The notes: generated by a model from the sequence alone, not told the origin. DNA of 64,000 bases from Chrysopilus asiliformis (GCA_964034945.1 OZ035963.1:32147644-32211643), one strand, 5' to 3'. Numbered from the stretch's first letter, positions 12,713 to 22,872 are shown. Translations and numbers: made by a program.

Positions 12713-12723
12713 TTTTCTTACAG

Positions 12724-12827
12724 GTAAATCTACACTAGATGAAATTATTACGCTGCAAAGACAATTAACAAAACTGGTAGGATCTGGCGGACAAACAACT
12801 CATGTGAATAGCAACTGTCTAATTTAG
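12724..12827 (+). CDS. Possible 3'-terminal exon, unidentified protein
   Basis: A pyrimidine-rich stretch with TTTTCTTACAG (ending 12723) could be a splice acceptor. The following frame reads about 34 residues to a TAG at 12825-12827: GKSTLDEIITLQRQLTKL, then VGSGGQTTHVNSNCLI. The first half has hydrophobic residues at heptad-like spacing (L, I, L, L, L), fitting a short coiled coil. The stop codon lies in the first copy of a 72-bp tandem duplication. The Helitron C1 ends only 11 bp before the acceptor AG. Caution: CAGGTAAAT also fits a donor site, no upstream exon was found, and the protein is not recognised. It could be chance. Confidence 0.3.
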
Positions 12828-12936
12828 ATCATTTTTATATTTTCAAATTTAAACTATTCAAAGGAAACAACTCATGTGAATAGCAACTGTCTAATTTAGA
12901 TCATTTTTATATTTTCAAATTTAAACTATTCAAAGG
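12793..12936. repeat. 72-bp tandem duplication
   Basis: Two essentially identical copies, 12793-12864 and 12865-12936, each starting AAACAACTCATGTGAATAGC and ending ATTCAAAGG. The near-perfect identity suggests a recent event. The possible stop codon at 12825-12827 lies in the first copy. Confidence 0.95.
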
Positions 12937-13092
12937 AATTTTTAAAATGAATTTTACTCAAATTAAAAGACAAAGTTGTAAAAACAAACAAAAATCATTC
13001 AATTTAAATGCATCTAAAATGATTTAAATGAAAAGTAGAATATTGAAAACAAAAACCCAATCAGTTAATTTGACTGTCTGACAGAGAACGCT

Positions 13093-13181
13093 TTTGTTTT
13101 GTTTTAGCTTTGCCTTTATCAGTCGTGAAAAAAAAAAAAAAAATATTACGACTGATAAAGGCAAAGCTAAAACAAAACAAA
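13093..13181. repeat. 34-bp-arm hairpin with A-rich loop
   Basis: Arms 13093-13126 and 13148-13181 are exact reverse complements (core CTTTGCCTTTATCAGTCGT), with a 21-bp loop that is nearly all A. The words AGAGAACGCTTT occur on both sides (about 13084 and 13240), so the hairpin may belong to a larger, decayed inverted element. Confidence 0.9.
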
Positions 13182-13329
13182 TGTTCATTTCATTTGAATC
13201 ACAGTCGAAAACCATTCGCATTGGAAAAGTCCACAATAGAGAACGCTTTCTTAGGTCAATTAGTTAAAACAAATAACCGATCATCTATTTTAAGTGTATA
13301 ACCAATTATATCGGGGTTATTAACAATGG

Positions 13330-13644
13330 CTGCGTTCAGACGCAGTGGAAACTGGTTGACTTCACCAAGTTTCCACTCGATTTTACGGGCCAGACGCTAT
13401 CGGGTGTATGCAGGGAATTCACCTGCTGGCTAGGCCGGGTGAACTTGGTTGAAAACACATACACACATAGAGTTCAATGGTGGGGGTTCACAAAATTTTT
13501 CTTGCTACATGCACACATTGACATAGCATGTGTAAATATACTGCAGCACAAAAGTTGAAAAACACTACGTAAGAACGCAAGCAGGTTTTTTCACCCTGAG
13601 TAACTTGGTTGACTTCAACCAGTTTCAACCTCGTCTGAACGCAG
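13330..13644. mobile_element. MITE with CTGCGTTCAGACG terminal repeats (P)
   Basis: Ends are CTGCGTTCAGACGCAGTGG and, reversed from the right, CTGCGTTCAGACGAGGTTG; similarity runs on through AAACTGGTTGA. Flanks ACAATGG and TCAATGG are a 7-bp near-duplication. Non-coding, 315 bp. Superfamily uncertain. Confidence 0.65.
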
Positions 13645-14184
13645 TCAATGGCGGATAGAAAAGAGACTGAGAGGAGATCATCAGCGATCTTGGCGGAACA
13701 CACAAATACATATACACACAGAATATATATGGTTTTACTATCATATTCATCAAGACTATAAACCAGACGCTCTTTTCCAGGCAATTTCCCAATTAAACTT
13801 TGATGGAATTTCCAATGCAATATTCTTTTTTAACTGTGCTGTCCGTAAAGCTTATTCAACGGCTGACGGTAAAATTTCCTGAAAAACAAGCACTGGTAAA
13901 ACTAACCAATTTGGTCTGATAAGCATTGCAAAAAATGTATTTAATCTGGTAATGTATCTTCTATCTACATACATGTATCAAATTCTCTATCTGTCTGTAC
14001 ATTTTGAAAATCGATCTTATATTTTGTTTTTACACGAATCTAGACCAATTATCATCAAAACCGACTTTAGTTCAATTTTTGCCTGTTTGTTATCGCATCA
14101 CGTGAAGACAGCCTGAGTGATTTTAATGATATTTTAGAAATATGTTAATAATATATTGGAACGAAAAATAGTCAACACAATTTT
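13645..14184. other. Mostly unassigned; CTATAAACCAGACGCT motif
   Basis: CTATAAACCAGACGCT near 13756 matches the starts of the W repeat at 32585 and of a stretch at 26435, so a decayed W relative may begin here. Its other end cannot be placed. Nothing else recognised. Confidence 0.3.
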
Positions 14185-14460
14185 TCATTTTTTTCTCAAT
14201 AATGCTTGTAGTTTGCCAGCTAGTAAAACTTTACGAGATATGATGCGACCTGGCAACTTCTCATTCAATAAAGCCATTGTTGTATTGGCTGTGTGGCATG
14301 TGGCGCCGTCCTGTTGAAACCACAAATCATCAACATCCATAGCATCCAATTCAGGCCATAAACAGTTGGTTATCGTGGCTGACCAAAAAATCACGAAATG
14401 CGCGAAATGCATTTTTGTTTGAACGACCATTTTCCTAATAGACTTCAATAACATTAACAA
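14185..14460 (-). pseudogene. DD41D mariner transposase fragment (F2)
   Basis: A minus-strand ORF of about 91 residues holds the central catalytic part of a DD41D mariner transposase: LWPELDAMDVDDLWFQQDGA, then TCHTANTTMALLNEKLPGRI, the region of the second catalytic Asp. The first Asp, the third Asp (PLDFFLWG in relatives) and both terminal repeats are absent. A fragment sharing the CAACTTCTCAYTCAATAAAG word recurs near 32420. Dead remnant of an insertion older than F3 or F4. Confidence 0.7.
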
Positions 14461-16206
14461 GTTGTTCGATTGTTAATCTTCCCAAGCCTGAAATTGTCAA
14501 AGGCTGAACTTATCAAACCTGAAAACAGATGTTAAAAATCATTAGACGTTTAAGCCGGAATCAGATTTAACATCGGTCCAAGCAATTGGAATACCCAATG
14601 TAAGTAGATTATGGTTTTGCATGTCTTTCTTCTGACAAAACGTGATTAAAAATCCAGGGGCAAGAAAAAACTTTAGTTCCATCCGCATTTATATCCAAAA
14701 CCCTTCAATGCGATAGGGTTAATTGTTATACTATATTATGCAGGATAGCTAAATAGCAATTAAGAAGTCATCACATGACAAACATCTAATTAACTTATTA
14801 ACCAAAAATTCAACCCATTTAACTCACCTCCGTCCAACCAACCAGAGCTGATCTAACCTACGGTGCTGCTATAACCAACGATGCCAAAATGATTTCATTA
14901 GATGTAAAAATAGAAGGAGGTGGCACACCGTGTGAGTAAAAAAAGGTGATCAAATCGGTATCTCCTCCTCCTTCAGGTGTGCCCATTTGTTTACATCATC
15001 GACATACATAGAATGACAGTTGAATATTCAAATTTTATTAATTACAGCTTTTATCTCGTTGTTTCTATAGTAATTATTACCCAGAAACAGACCATTGTTT
15101 CACTGTAACGCTTCACATTTCATGCCATCCAGAAGGGTTTTGTTTTTATCTAGAATACCACCATCCCACTTCTGACAGCGTCTGATACCACTTTTTTTTT
15201 TGTTTAGTGCGTGTGTCCATAAATTTGAATTCGGATTGTTAAAGGTTTGAGGTTAGGTTATTTAGCCTATGATGTGTTGTGTTCTTTTAAAAATATGAAC
15301 GGTGGAAAAAAAACGCCAAAACTGAACCACGGAACCCACACCTGATTTCATTGATTGTGTTGTCAGACCTCGAAAAATGCCGGAACAGCCAACGGTGGAC
15401 TCATTTGAATTTTATGTGTCCGCCTCTATGGTCACATGTCCATAATCAAACATTATATGCTGGCCTAAAGCCGGTGAATGGGAAAATTGTAACTGGGAAT
15501 TGGTTAACTGGGAACACACCAGCAATCGGGAATGCTGTTGGGAGCAAACAGGGCGAAATGTTTTGGTGGCGTGGACAGGTTTATTGTCCGAAAGGTGATA
15601 AACGAGTTCAGATAGGGTGAGCGATTGTGCGGTTTAATGTTTTATTTTTTCAGGAGTCTATCTTGTATTCCGTTTTTACACTTTTCATTATAAATATTTT
15701 TTTTTAAACCCGAAAACGCATAAAAAAGAGAAACATTTTTGTTTATTGTGTTCAGATAACACAATGGCCGAAATGAATTAAGTACAATTAATGCTGTTAA
15801 TTACCAGCATAATAGAAGCTCTTTTCACTCCCATCACCATCATTTATTTGCTTTATGCTTTTATTGTTGGTTTTAATGCTTTAGCGCTTTCAATTCTGAA
15901 CTTTTCGCATGGCGGAAGCTGATAGAAATTTTGATTTACAGACTTTCAAAACAAATGCCTTCTTGTGAGATTAATCTAGTATTACTGTGTTTTTAGATAA
16001 AAATTCAAATTCATTTGAATACATTTTTTCCACCAAAAAATTTTGTCATCCATTCAATTGTAATTCCTTATCGTGAGAGGATTTTTTTTTTCAAATGTAA
16101 TTCTCGTAATGCATCACAGATTTAAAAAAATAATTACTCACCCATAAAGAATTCCCTTGTACCGCGATAAAAGTTGAAGGAAGTCAGGTATGGTTCGATG
16201 AAAAAA
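14461..16206. other. No feature recognised
   Basis: About 1.7 kb of mixed composition. CATCGGTCCAAGCAATTGGAA (14570) recurs near 32446 beside the mariner fragment there, so 14185-14600 may all be one decayed insertion. The ORF at 15351-15620 shows no recognisable domain. Confidence 0.35.
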
Positions 16207-16304
16207 AAAATATCTATTGTGATCAACACAATACGTTCCTCTGCAATATTTAGTTTCGGAAAAAATATGTAAAGAATAATATTTTTTTCAAAATACTTCG
16301 AGTA

Positions 16305-17237
16305 GGGTCAGGTAGGGCAAAGTGGTCCACGTTTTTATTATTGGCCATAAAATGGTCAAAAATTGGAATTTTTGCGTGATAAGATAGTCGAATCTCAAGC
16401 GCAGGACCTAGGCTAACTTTCTGCATTCGCAGATTGCCAACTTTTTGACATTAAATTTAATTTTTAGGCATTTATCGAAAACTTTGATTTTTCGAGTTTT
16501 TCAAAATGGTAGGGAGAAGTGGTCCACCCTCAAAAATTTTCCAGAAATCGCATAAACATAAAATTAAATGACAAATAAAAGTATAATCATGAAGTTTGAT
16601 CGAAAATATGGTTTATTCGAAAGTAACAAATGAGCGTTTGGTCTGTTTTGGTGTTGGTTTCTTCGGTGTAGCTGTTAAGCGTCGTTTTCCGGCGGCTTTT
16701 TATGCTACTCTAATTCAGCTCGATTTTCGGGAGAAGTTATAATTGAGCTTCGCATCGATTTTCGGCCACGATTTGAAACACTCAAAATAACTCATAAAAA
16801 ATCTTGAAAACACGAAATATGACATTGACAGGGTGAACCACTTCACCCTACGAAACGTGGACCACTTCTCCCTACCGACACTATTTTGCGCGGAATGACG
16901 CTGCTTCAACAATTGTGGAAAAAAGTGCAGAAATTCGGTGGATTTACAAAGTTCATAATGTAAACAACATTTTAGATTAATTAGCTTATTGAAATTGATG
17001 AAGAATTCGTCAAAATGTTGCTGAATGTGAATACTGGTGAAAACTTTTCACAATGTTTTTTTGGCACTGGTCTGTGAGAGTGAGTAAATATACGTCTGCA
17101 CACTTCAATAACTAATAAAAAACAAGGTATCAAGAGCAACCGATGAGAGTTGCATATTCTGTTCTAATGCCACTATTACTAAAAAAAAATGGTGGTGGAC
17201 CACTTCTCCCTACGGACTACTTCACCCTACCCGACCC
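16305..17237 (-). mobile_element. pogo-like TA-flanked element (J2)
   Basis: Terminal repeats GGGTCAGGTAGGGCAAAGTG and, from the right end, GGGTCGGGTAGGGTGAAGTA, with TA duplicated at 16303-16304 and 17238-17239. It interrupts family B4 at CGAG-TA-CCGTT; joining the flanks restores the family sequence (CGAGAACCGTT in others). It shares the GTGGTCCAC theme and TA target with J1, which carries a pogo-type transposase remnant; that classification is transferred by inference. Confidence 0.75.
16613..16700 (-). pseudogene. Possible C-terminal tail of J2 transposase
   Basis: A minus-strand frame reads a basic tail, KAAGKRRLTATPKKPTPKQT then KRSFVTFE and stop. Lysine-rich C-termini are usual for pogo-type transposases, but no catalytic motif is visible in J2, so this may be chance. 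Confidence 0.25.
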
Positions 17238-17748
17238 TACCGTTAAAGATACGTAAAAACACTTTAAGGAAAAAATGCAGGAAATTTTATTTCCCATAAA
17301 TTTAGTTATATGTATTTTTTCATAGAAGTGCATAGTTTTCGAGAGATTTTCAAAAAAAAAAGTTTTTTTTTAAATACGTTAAGAACTGTCAGAGATACGT
17401 AAAAACCGTTAAAGCAGAAAATGTAGAAAATTTTATGTCCTTTAAATTTTGTTATCAACATTTTTTTCCCCAAAAGCGAGCGTACAGATTTCGATTAATT
17501 TTCAAAAAACAGTATTTTTTTAAAGAATTGTAAGGGAGGTTATAGCTACCGTTACTTTTCCAAAAGTTGGCAGAAAACTATGATTTTTGTAAAACTTTTT
17601 TACAAAAAATTTCAAGTCGCTAGATCAACGCGTTCTAGTGGCTAGAAAACTACTAAAAGGAACGGAGCCAATTCCCGCGCAAAATTACGATATAAACAAA
17701 AAACGACGAAGGTGTTGTGCCAGATTCGTACGTCCGTGATTAAGGGTT

Positions 17749-18217
17749 AAAGTATGTTTTTTAACCATTTTCCACAAATGACGGATGTATTTAAAAAAAT
17801 CCATTGCCAATATTTATTGAAGGTAAAGAGCAGGAAAAATTAAGTAATTGTCACTTGGGACTGTGCATGTCTTGATTTAAATCTTTACGCCACATCCTGT
17901 TTAGAAAATTTTCCCTGCGGCGCATATCACTAAATTTTTTCCCCTATGATTTAATCCAAATTTGTTTTTACTAAAGTATGTTTTTTAACCATTAAAGTAT
18001 GTTTTTTAACCATTTTCCACAAATGACGGATGTATTTAAAAAAATCCATTGCCAATATTTATTGAAGGTAAAGAGCAGGAAAAATTAAGTAATTGTCACT
18101 TGGGACTGTGCATGTCTTGATTTAAATCTTTACGCCACATCCTGTTTAGAAAATTTTCCCTGCGGCGCATATCACTAAATTTTTTCCCCTATGATTTAAT
18201 CCAAATTTGTCTTTACT
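17749..18217. repeat. 224-bp tandem duplication with a 21-bp partial copy between
   Basis: Copy 1 is 17749-17972, copy 2 is 17994-18217, both starting AAAGTATGTTTTTTAACCAT and ending near TTTACT. Between them 17973-17993 repeats only the first 21 bp. The copies differ at about one base (TTTGTTTTTAC against TTTGTCTTTAC), so the event is recent. Copy 2 ends at the possible splice acceptor of the next feature. Confidence 0.95.
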
Positions 18218-18221
18218 ACAG

Positions 18222-18407
18222 TTTTATTATTTCGTTGGTGCGCCTTTTCAGCCATTGGGTGATGTGATTAAGGAAATAGCTTTTGCTAAAACTGATGTTT
18301 TGACGTGGATACGTCTTGGATTTTGGTTATGGGGCTACAAATTAGAAAATCGTCTTGCTGCCATGATAACAAATTTGCAATCGATGATACTCGATAGTTT
18401 GTGGTGA
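18222..18407 (+). CDS. Possible 3'-terminal exon, unidentified protein
   Basis: TTTGTCTTTACTACAG (ending 18221) resembles a splice acceptor. The frame after it reads 61 residues with no in-frame ATG near its start, ending TGA at 18405-18407: FYYFVGAPFQPLGDVIKEIA, then FAKTDVLTWIRLGFWLWGYK and an ENRLAAMITNLQ stretch. The middle (TWIRLGFWLWGY) could be a short membrane-associated segment. ATTAAA, a variant polyadenylation signal, follows at 18445-18450. Base composition is more balanced than the surroundings. The tandem duplication just upstream copies the acceptor region. No family recognised and no upstream exon identified; it may also be part of an unknown repeat. Confidence 0.35.
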   Translation, partial: FYYFVGAPFQPLGDVIKEIAFAKTDVLTWIRLGFWLWGYKLENRLAAMITNLQSMILDSLW

Positions 18408-19090
18408 CATCCGAACAAAAACTGTGTTATAAGATCCGGCCTACATTAAAGCATTGTTTAGGGTATTTTGTTATGTTAAACTATGTTCAATTATTTTTTT
18501 AAAGATCAAAATCAAAATTTTTACTGCCGCTGCTATGCTGTGTTTGCTGCTTGTAGTACAGATTTCATATTTATACTCTTTTTATGCTTCTCCTTTGTGT
18601 GTATTGAATCTGATGTATTGAATGTCATGTTATTTCGTTCTTTTCGCTCTTAAAAGTTTCGGCAAAAGCGTTTGCTGTGGTTTCCGAATCTCGCTCTTGG
18701 GAACGAAAATGATTTCTATTTAAGTTTTCGCTTCTTGTTCAAGGCGGTTTGTGGGCCTCGCATAAAAATGAATGAAAGCCTCGAACGATGGCTGTTGGTA
18801 TGATGCACACACACATATATAAGTATGTATTTTACTACTGAGAGAGCGATATTTCGCTCCCAGCATTAAAGTTCTGTTCAGGGTTGTGACTTTTGATTTT
18901 CGAAATCGTAATAAATCGGCCGAAAAATAGTAGTAGAGTCGATGAAATAGTAGTAAATTTATGTAAAACCTTCGTTATTATAAATATAACTAATTTGAAC
19001 GCAAGACTAGAAATGGGAGCGTTTTGAACACTGTATGTATGATATTTATTTCACACTTCTCTTATCATAAACCAATTATAAATAAAATAT
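18408..19090. other. No feature recognised
   Basis: Contains possible 3' UTR of the preceding exon, then AT-rich DNA with a short CACACACA run (18805). Nothing else recognised. Confidence 0.35.
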
Positions 19091-19335
19091 TATACCCGTA
19101 TAGTGAAACCGAATATCTGAAAAACGGTGCATCTTATCAAAAAAATGCAAAAACAAAAGTTATTTAGGATATGATTCTACATAAAACTCCCATAAATCAA
19201 AATCCGATTGGAATAAATTTTAGAAAGTTTGACTTCAAACTGGAATTTTTATACAACTGTTCGCCGTTCACTTAAATCACCATACGGATTTTCAATAATT
19301 ACCAGATTGGCAATTATAGCTTTTGTTATGTTTTA
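19091..19335 (+). mobile_element. Family A element with large internal deletion (A3)
   Basis: TATACCCGTATAGTGAAACC is followed directly by ATATCTGAAAAACGGTGCAT, so the microsatellite, GC box and palindrome are gone. The 3' end (TTACCAGATTGGCAATTATA, TTTTGTTATGTTTT) is intact. About 245 bp against about 575 for a full copy. Confidence 0.85.
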
Positions 19336-19454
19336 AATAAAAATTTGTTTCCTTAATTTCCTTTTCACTATAATTTCTTACTTAAATATCTATTGGCGAT
19401 CGTTGTAGGCGGATCCACGTCTTCTGGCCGTCTCTACGAGACAGACACCTGCTT

Positions 19455-19500
19455 TTTTAGCTAATGCAGACCGCATACAGACTGCATTAGCTAAAAAACA
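19455..19500. repeat. Perfect 17-bp hairpin
   Basis: TTTTTTAGCTAATGCAG (19455-19471) and its exact reverse complement (19484-19500), with a 12-bp loop. It lies in an otherwise featureless 400-bp interval between A3 and B5. Confidence 0.9.
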
Positions 19501-19734
19501 TCAGTTTTAGCAAAAGCTTTTTTTTTATTCACATCACCCATTGTCTCATATCCCCTGCCCCTGCCCTGCTTTCCTGTGCTTCACTTGTTCCAAAAAAAGA
19601 GCTGAGAAAATATGGCATAACCCATACCCATACTCCTGCCAGACTAACTGAGACAGTCTCGAACTCTTGCATGCTATCCTAAGATTTTGTTTTTTTTTTC
19701 CATTTGGGGTTAAAATTTATCGATCACTAAAAAA

Positions 19735-20032
19735 ATATTAAAAAATTTGCAAAATATACTCTACTTCGGTTCTCAAGACATTTGAAAAAATTAAGCTTTT
19801 CAAAAATTTCTCGGAAACTATGCGTTTTTGCGAAAAAATTCGGATAATCAAGTTTAAAGAAAATAAGATTTCCTGCATTCTTTCCTTTAATGGTCTTTAC
19901 ATATCTTTAACGGTTCTCGAAAATTTTGAAAAAATATTATTTTTAACATATTTTTTTCTAAAAAAAATTAAATATTAAACTAAATATAAATATTGCAGAG
20001 GAACGTATTGTGTTGATCACAACTTATATTTT
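19735..20032 (+). mobile_element. Family B element, 3' part only (B5)
   Basis: Holds CTTTAACGGTTCTCGAAAAT, GCAGAGGAACGTATTGTG and TTGATCACAACTTATATT. The variant GGAACGTATTGTG is shared with B4, so the two form a subfamily. The 5' half and microsatellite are missing. Confidence 0.65.
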
Positions 20033-20329
20033 GCACTGTGAAGCAAAGGACGATTATTTGGACAACAAATTTGATTTTTGAACGGAAAATTTTTGGATTG
20101 AGCCAAAATTAACTAAGAAAAAATTTTTGTTGTTTGTTATAGTGCAAACGGCTAATGTGGAATACTTACTACTTTTGTCATCAAAATATTTGATGTTTGG
20201 ATGGAAAAAACGGTATACCACATTACCCGCCAATTTTTTGAAGAGTTACTTTTTCGGGAATTTTTGTTTTTATCATCCTCGGCGCTACAGCTCTCGAAGA
20301 ACCTGGGTCTCCTCAATTGAGGTTTCTTA

Positions 20330-20605
20330 ACAATTTCTTCTCAGCTTCGCACCTACAGTTTTACATGGAGTGGGAACCATGGATGAATTACAACATTTGT
20401 AACGTTTTTACGTTGCAACCCATCAACAGCAGAGGCCGTGATAGCAATCTAGACAGATGATGTCGTTAACACCAAACGGCAACTATCACTACTCATTTCG
20501 TAAAGCAAGTTGAGTTGACTTGAATCATAGTGTGCGACCGTCGAGAATTGAACCACCGACCCCGGAATACGGGCCCAGTGCTTTACCACTTGAACTACGC
20601 TGGAC
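20330..20605 (-). repeat. tRNA-derived SINE-like element
   Basis: On the minus strand the head reads AGTTCAAGTGGTAAAGCAC (A-box-like), then a GGCCCGTATTCC anticodon-arm-like stretch and GGTGGTTCAATTCTCGACG (B-box-like), with spacing as in tRNA. The rest, down to about 20330, is an unrelated body. This order fits a tRNA-derived SINE. No poly-A tail or target duplication is clear, and the 3' end is approximate. Not a functional tRNA: no complete acceptor stem is found. Confidence 0.5.
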
Positions 20606-21109
20606 TATTGGCAACATGGCTGTGGAATATTATAGGCAATCCTTTGGAAATATTGTAAACGAAATTCTAATATGATTGCTTTTAAAATGAGTGATTTATA
20701 ATTTTAAAAAATATGTCTTCCACAATACTTGAACTTACTCTACTTGAAAAACTATCTTGAAAATATTACCTATTGACATTACTGTTTACATTCCATGGAG
20801 TGAACTTTGCAAAAAAATGAAAATGATATTTAATTTTTTGAAAAAATGTGCATTTTTAAGGCCGGAAGACAATTAGCACGACACCACATTTACGGCGACA
20901 TATTACGACGACAATGTCGCCGTTCATATATAATTGCGCACACTTTGTTGTCCTAAATGTCATTTGCTTTTCATTTGATTTTCACAGTCGGATGGTGAGC
21001 CATATATAACATTCTTTTGTTACAAATGATCAGACATAATAGGAATGTGAATGTAAACAACAGAGCATACGAACTATATTTCCTAATACTTTCTTTAATA
21101 TGCTCTTAA

Positions 21110-22153
21110 CCCTTTGAACCCGACTTTCGGCTGTTCACATTTGTTATGTTTTTAAGGTATGGCCGTTAAGCAGGAGATCTAATCATACTAATATATAAAA
21201 ATGAGTTGGTGTCTGTCTGTCTGTCTGTCTGTCTGTTCCTCTTTCACGCAAAAACGGCTGAACCGATTGACTTGAAATTTGGCAAGAGTGTCTGTGGTAG
21301 TTCTGGTTCCAACATAGGCATACGGAAAAATAGCGCGAGGGGTGGGGAGAGTAAGGGGAGGGGGTAAAGTGATTTCGAAACTTTGTTTTTGCGCTATGTT
21401 ACTCTTTCGCGGGAAAACTACTAAACCGATTGGCCTCAAATTTGGCATAGATGTTCATCGGGGGTCCAGCCCCAACATAGACCCATTAAAAAGTAGCCCG
21501 AGAGGTGAGAGAGTAAGGGGAGGGGGTAAAGTTATCTCGAAACTTAGGTCTTCTTCTATGTTACCCTTTCGCGGGGAAACTACCGAGCCGATTGGCCTGA
21601 AGTTTAGCTGCAACATAGACCATAAAAAAATCTGAAAAAACTTAACCCGGCAACGACGGGTTTGCAAGCTAGTTTAACATATATATTGGTTTCAGAACAT
21701 AGCTTTCGGCGCTTCATCCTGAAATGTCCTGGGATAATAAGTCCCATTAGTTTCGTGAAACTATGTATTTTTGGTCTATAATCCAATAATACATATAATC
21801 CCAATTTAAGAATTTCATATTTTTGTCAAATTCTTGAATTCCAAAAAGACTTACCTGGTGTAAATATACCCAATGTGTAGAAAAAAACGTTTTTTTAAAA
21901 ATAAAGACTTCTAATTGTGCGAATAAATTGCTCACATTCACATAAAATTAACAACACTTTTGCTACTTATCAAAAGTTTTTGCTCAACTACACAAACAAG
22001 GACAGGAATAATCCAAGACAGAATATCGGGATTTCAAAAAAAGCCTTCATATTACTTAATGGGATAATTCAGAACCAATCTTTAAAGCAAATTTATATAA
22101 GAGTTTTTACGCAAACATTTTTGGGACGCATAATCCCAAGAGGGTCCAAAGGG
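21110..22153. mobile_element. piggyBac-like element in L2 (PB2)
   Basis: Begins CCCTTTGAACCC after TTAA (21106-21109) and ends, reversed, CCCTTTGGACCC before CTAA. CCCTTTG ends and a TTAA target are typical of piggyBac-type elements. Without the Helitron C2 it is about 554 bp and non-coding. Against L1 the host reads TTTAAGTGACG; L2 carries an extra TATGCTC before the TTAA, so the true left end could be 11 bp earlier. Confidence 0.6.
21183..21672 (+). mobile_element. Helitron, non-autonomous, complete (C2)
   Basis: Starts TCATACTAATATATAAAAAT, ends CTAG, flanked by A (21182) and T (21673), with the hairpin AACCCGGCAACGACGGGTT about 11 bp before CTAG. These are all the defining Helitron marks. 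Internal order: GTCT microsatellite, CGATTGACTTGAAATTTGGC, then two diverged repeats of a GAAACTAC..CCGATTGGCCT block. No Rep/helicase gene, so it would need a partner element to move. Confidence 0.92.
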
Positions 22154-22300
22154 CTAAGTGACGAAATTTAGATTTTATGACGTCGCCATAATATTTTATT
22201 TTGAATCAACCACGAAGTTTTGTCGGCGAGCTGACCGACAAAAGTTAAATTCGATTCAAGTTTTTACGACGACAAAGTTGGTCGGATTGATTGTTCTATG

Positions 22301-22805
22301 TGCCTGTTTACACACGGTTGATCCAGGCGCCTGGCCATGAACGAAACTGTCAAAATACAGGCAAGACGAGGAAGTGGGGGTGTCGATAGGAAATTGCACC
22401 ACAAAACTAAAATCTCCATTTTCAGAGTTCCGCCTGTCATGCTCTGATTGGCTGGTATTTTTCAGTGCGTATTTTTCTCGTTCCATTGTCATTTGCGTTC
22501 CTGTCGTCAAAGAGTTCGTATCTCATAAGCAAAAATGTGTACATGGAATAAACTCTAACATAAAGCATGCTTGATGCTGCCAAAAACTTTTTATTATCCA
22601 TTTCAAACATTTTTTAGTTTATTGTGACGAATATTAATTGAAAACAATTTTCCTTTAACTGTTCAATGAAAAATTTCAATTATGTTTCGTTTCCAATTAT
22701 TTCCTGGCAAACTGACAGTAGCGTTCAGTTCCAATCTGTGTGTAAACACGAGCAACATTTTTCGTTCATGGCCAGGCGCCTGGATCAACCGTGTGTAAAC
22801 AGGCA
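22301..22805. mobile_element. MITE with 46-bp perfect terminal repeats (M1)
   Basis: Ends TGCCTGTTTACACACGG and continues identically to the reverse of the right end for about 46 bp, including the palindrome CCAGGCGCCTGG. CTATG is duplicated exactly at 22296-22300 and 22806-22810. In L1 the uninterrupted right flank reads CTATGAGATTAAAATCTG, which supports the junction. The perfect ends suggest recent activity. A 5-bp duplication fits few families; superfamily not assigned. Confidence 0.88.
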
Positions 22806-22872
22806 CTATGAGTTGAAAATCTGAAATGTCGCCGTAAATGTTGTGTCGGGCCAATTATGTTTTGCGCTTTAA

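Larger units (their letters stand above)
16208..17645 (-). mobile_element. Family B element split by J2 (B4)
   Basis: Plus-strand left end has TGTGATCAACACAATACG and TTCCTCTGC, the family B 3' stem-loop and subterminal repeat in reverse. After J2 the element resumes with CCGTTAAAGATACGTAAAAA and ends near TTTCAAGTCGCTAGATC. The microsatellite and 5' end are missing. A diverged internal duplication starts with GATACGTAAAAAC at about 17248 and 17394. Confidence 0.65.
20860..22868. mobile_element. TTAA-flanked MITE with three nested insertions (L2)
   Basis: Left end GGCCGGAAGACAATTAGCAC after TTAA (20856-20859); right end, reversed, has AATTGGCCCGACACAACATT before TTTAA (TTAA 22869-22872). It matches the uninterrupted copy L1 (58800-59228) over most of its length. 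Interrupted by PB2 (with C2 inside it) and by M1. The word CGACAATGTCGCCGT near 20910 is an internal extension absent from L1. Non-coding. Confidence 0.75.
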
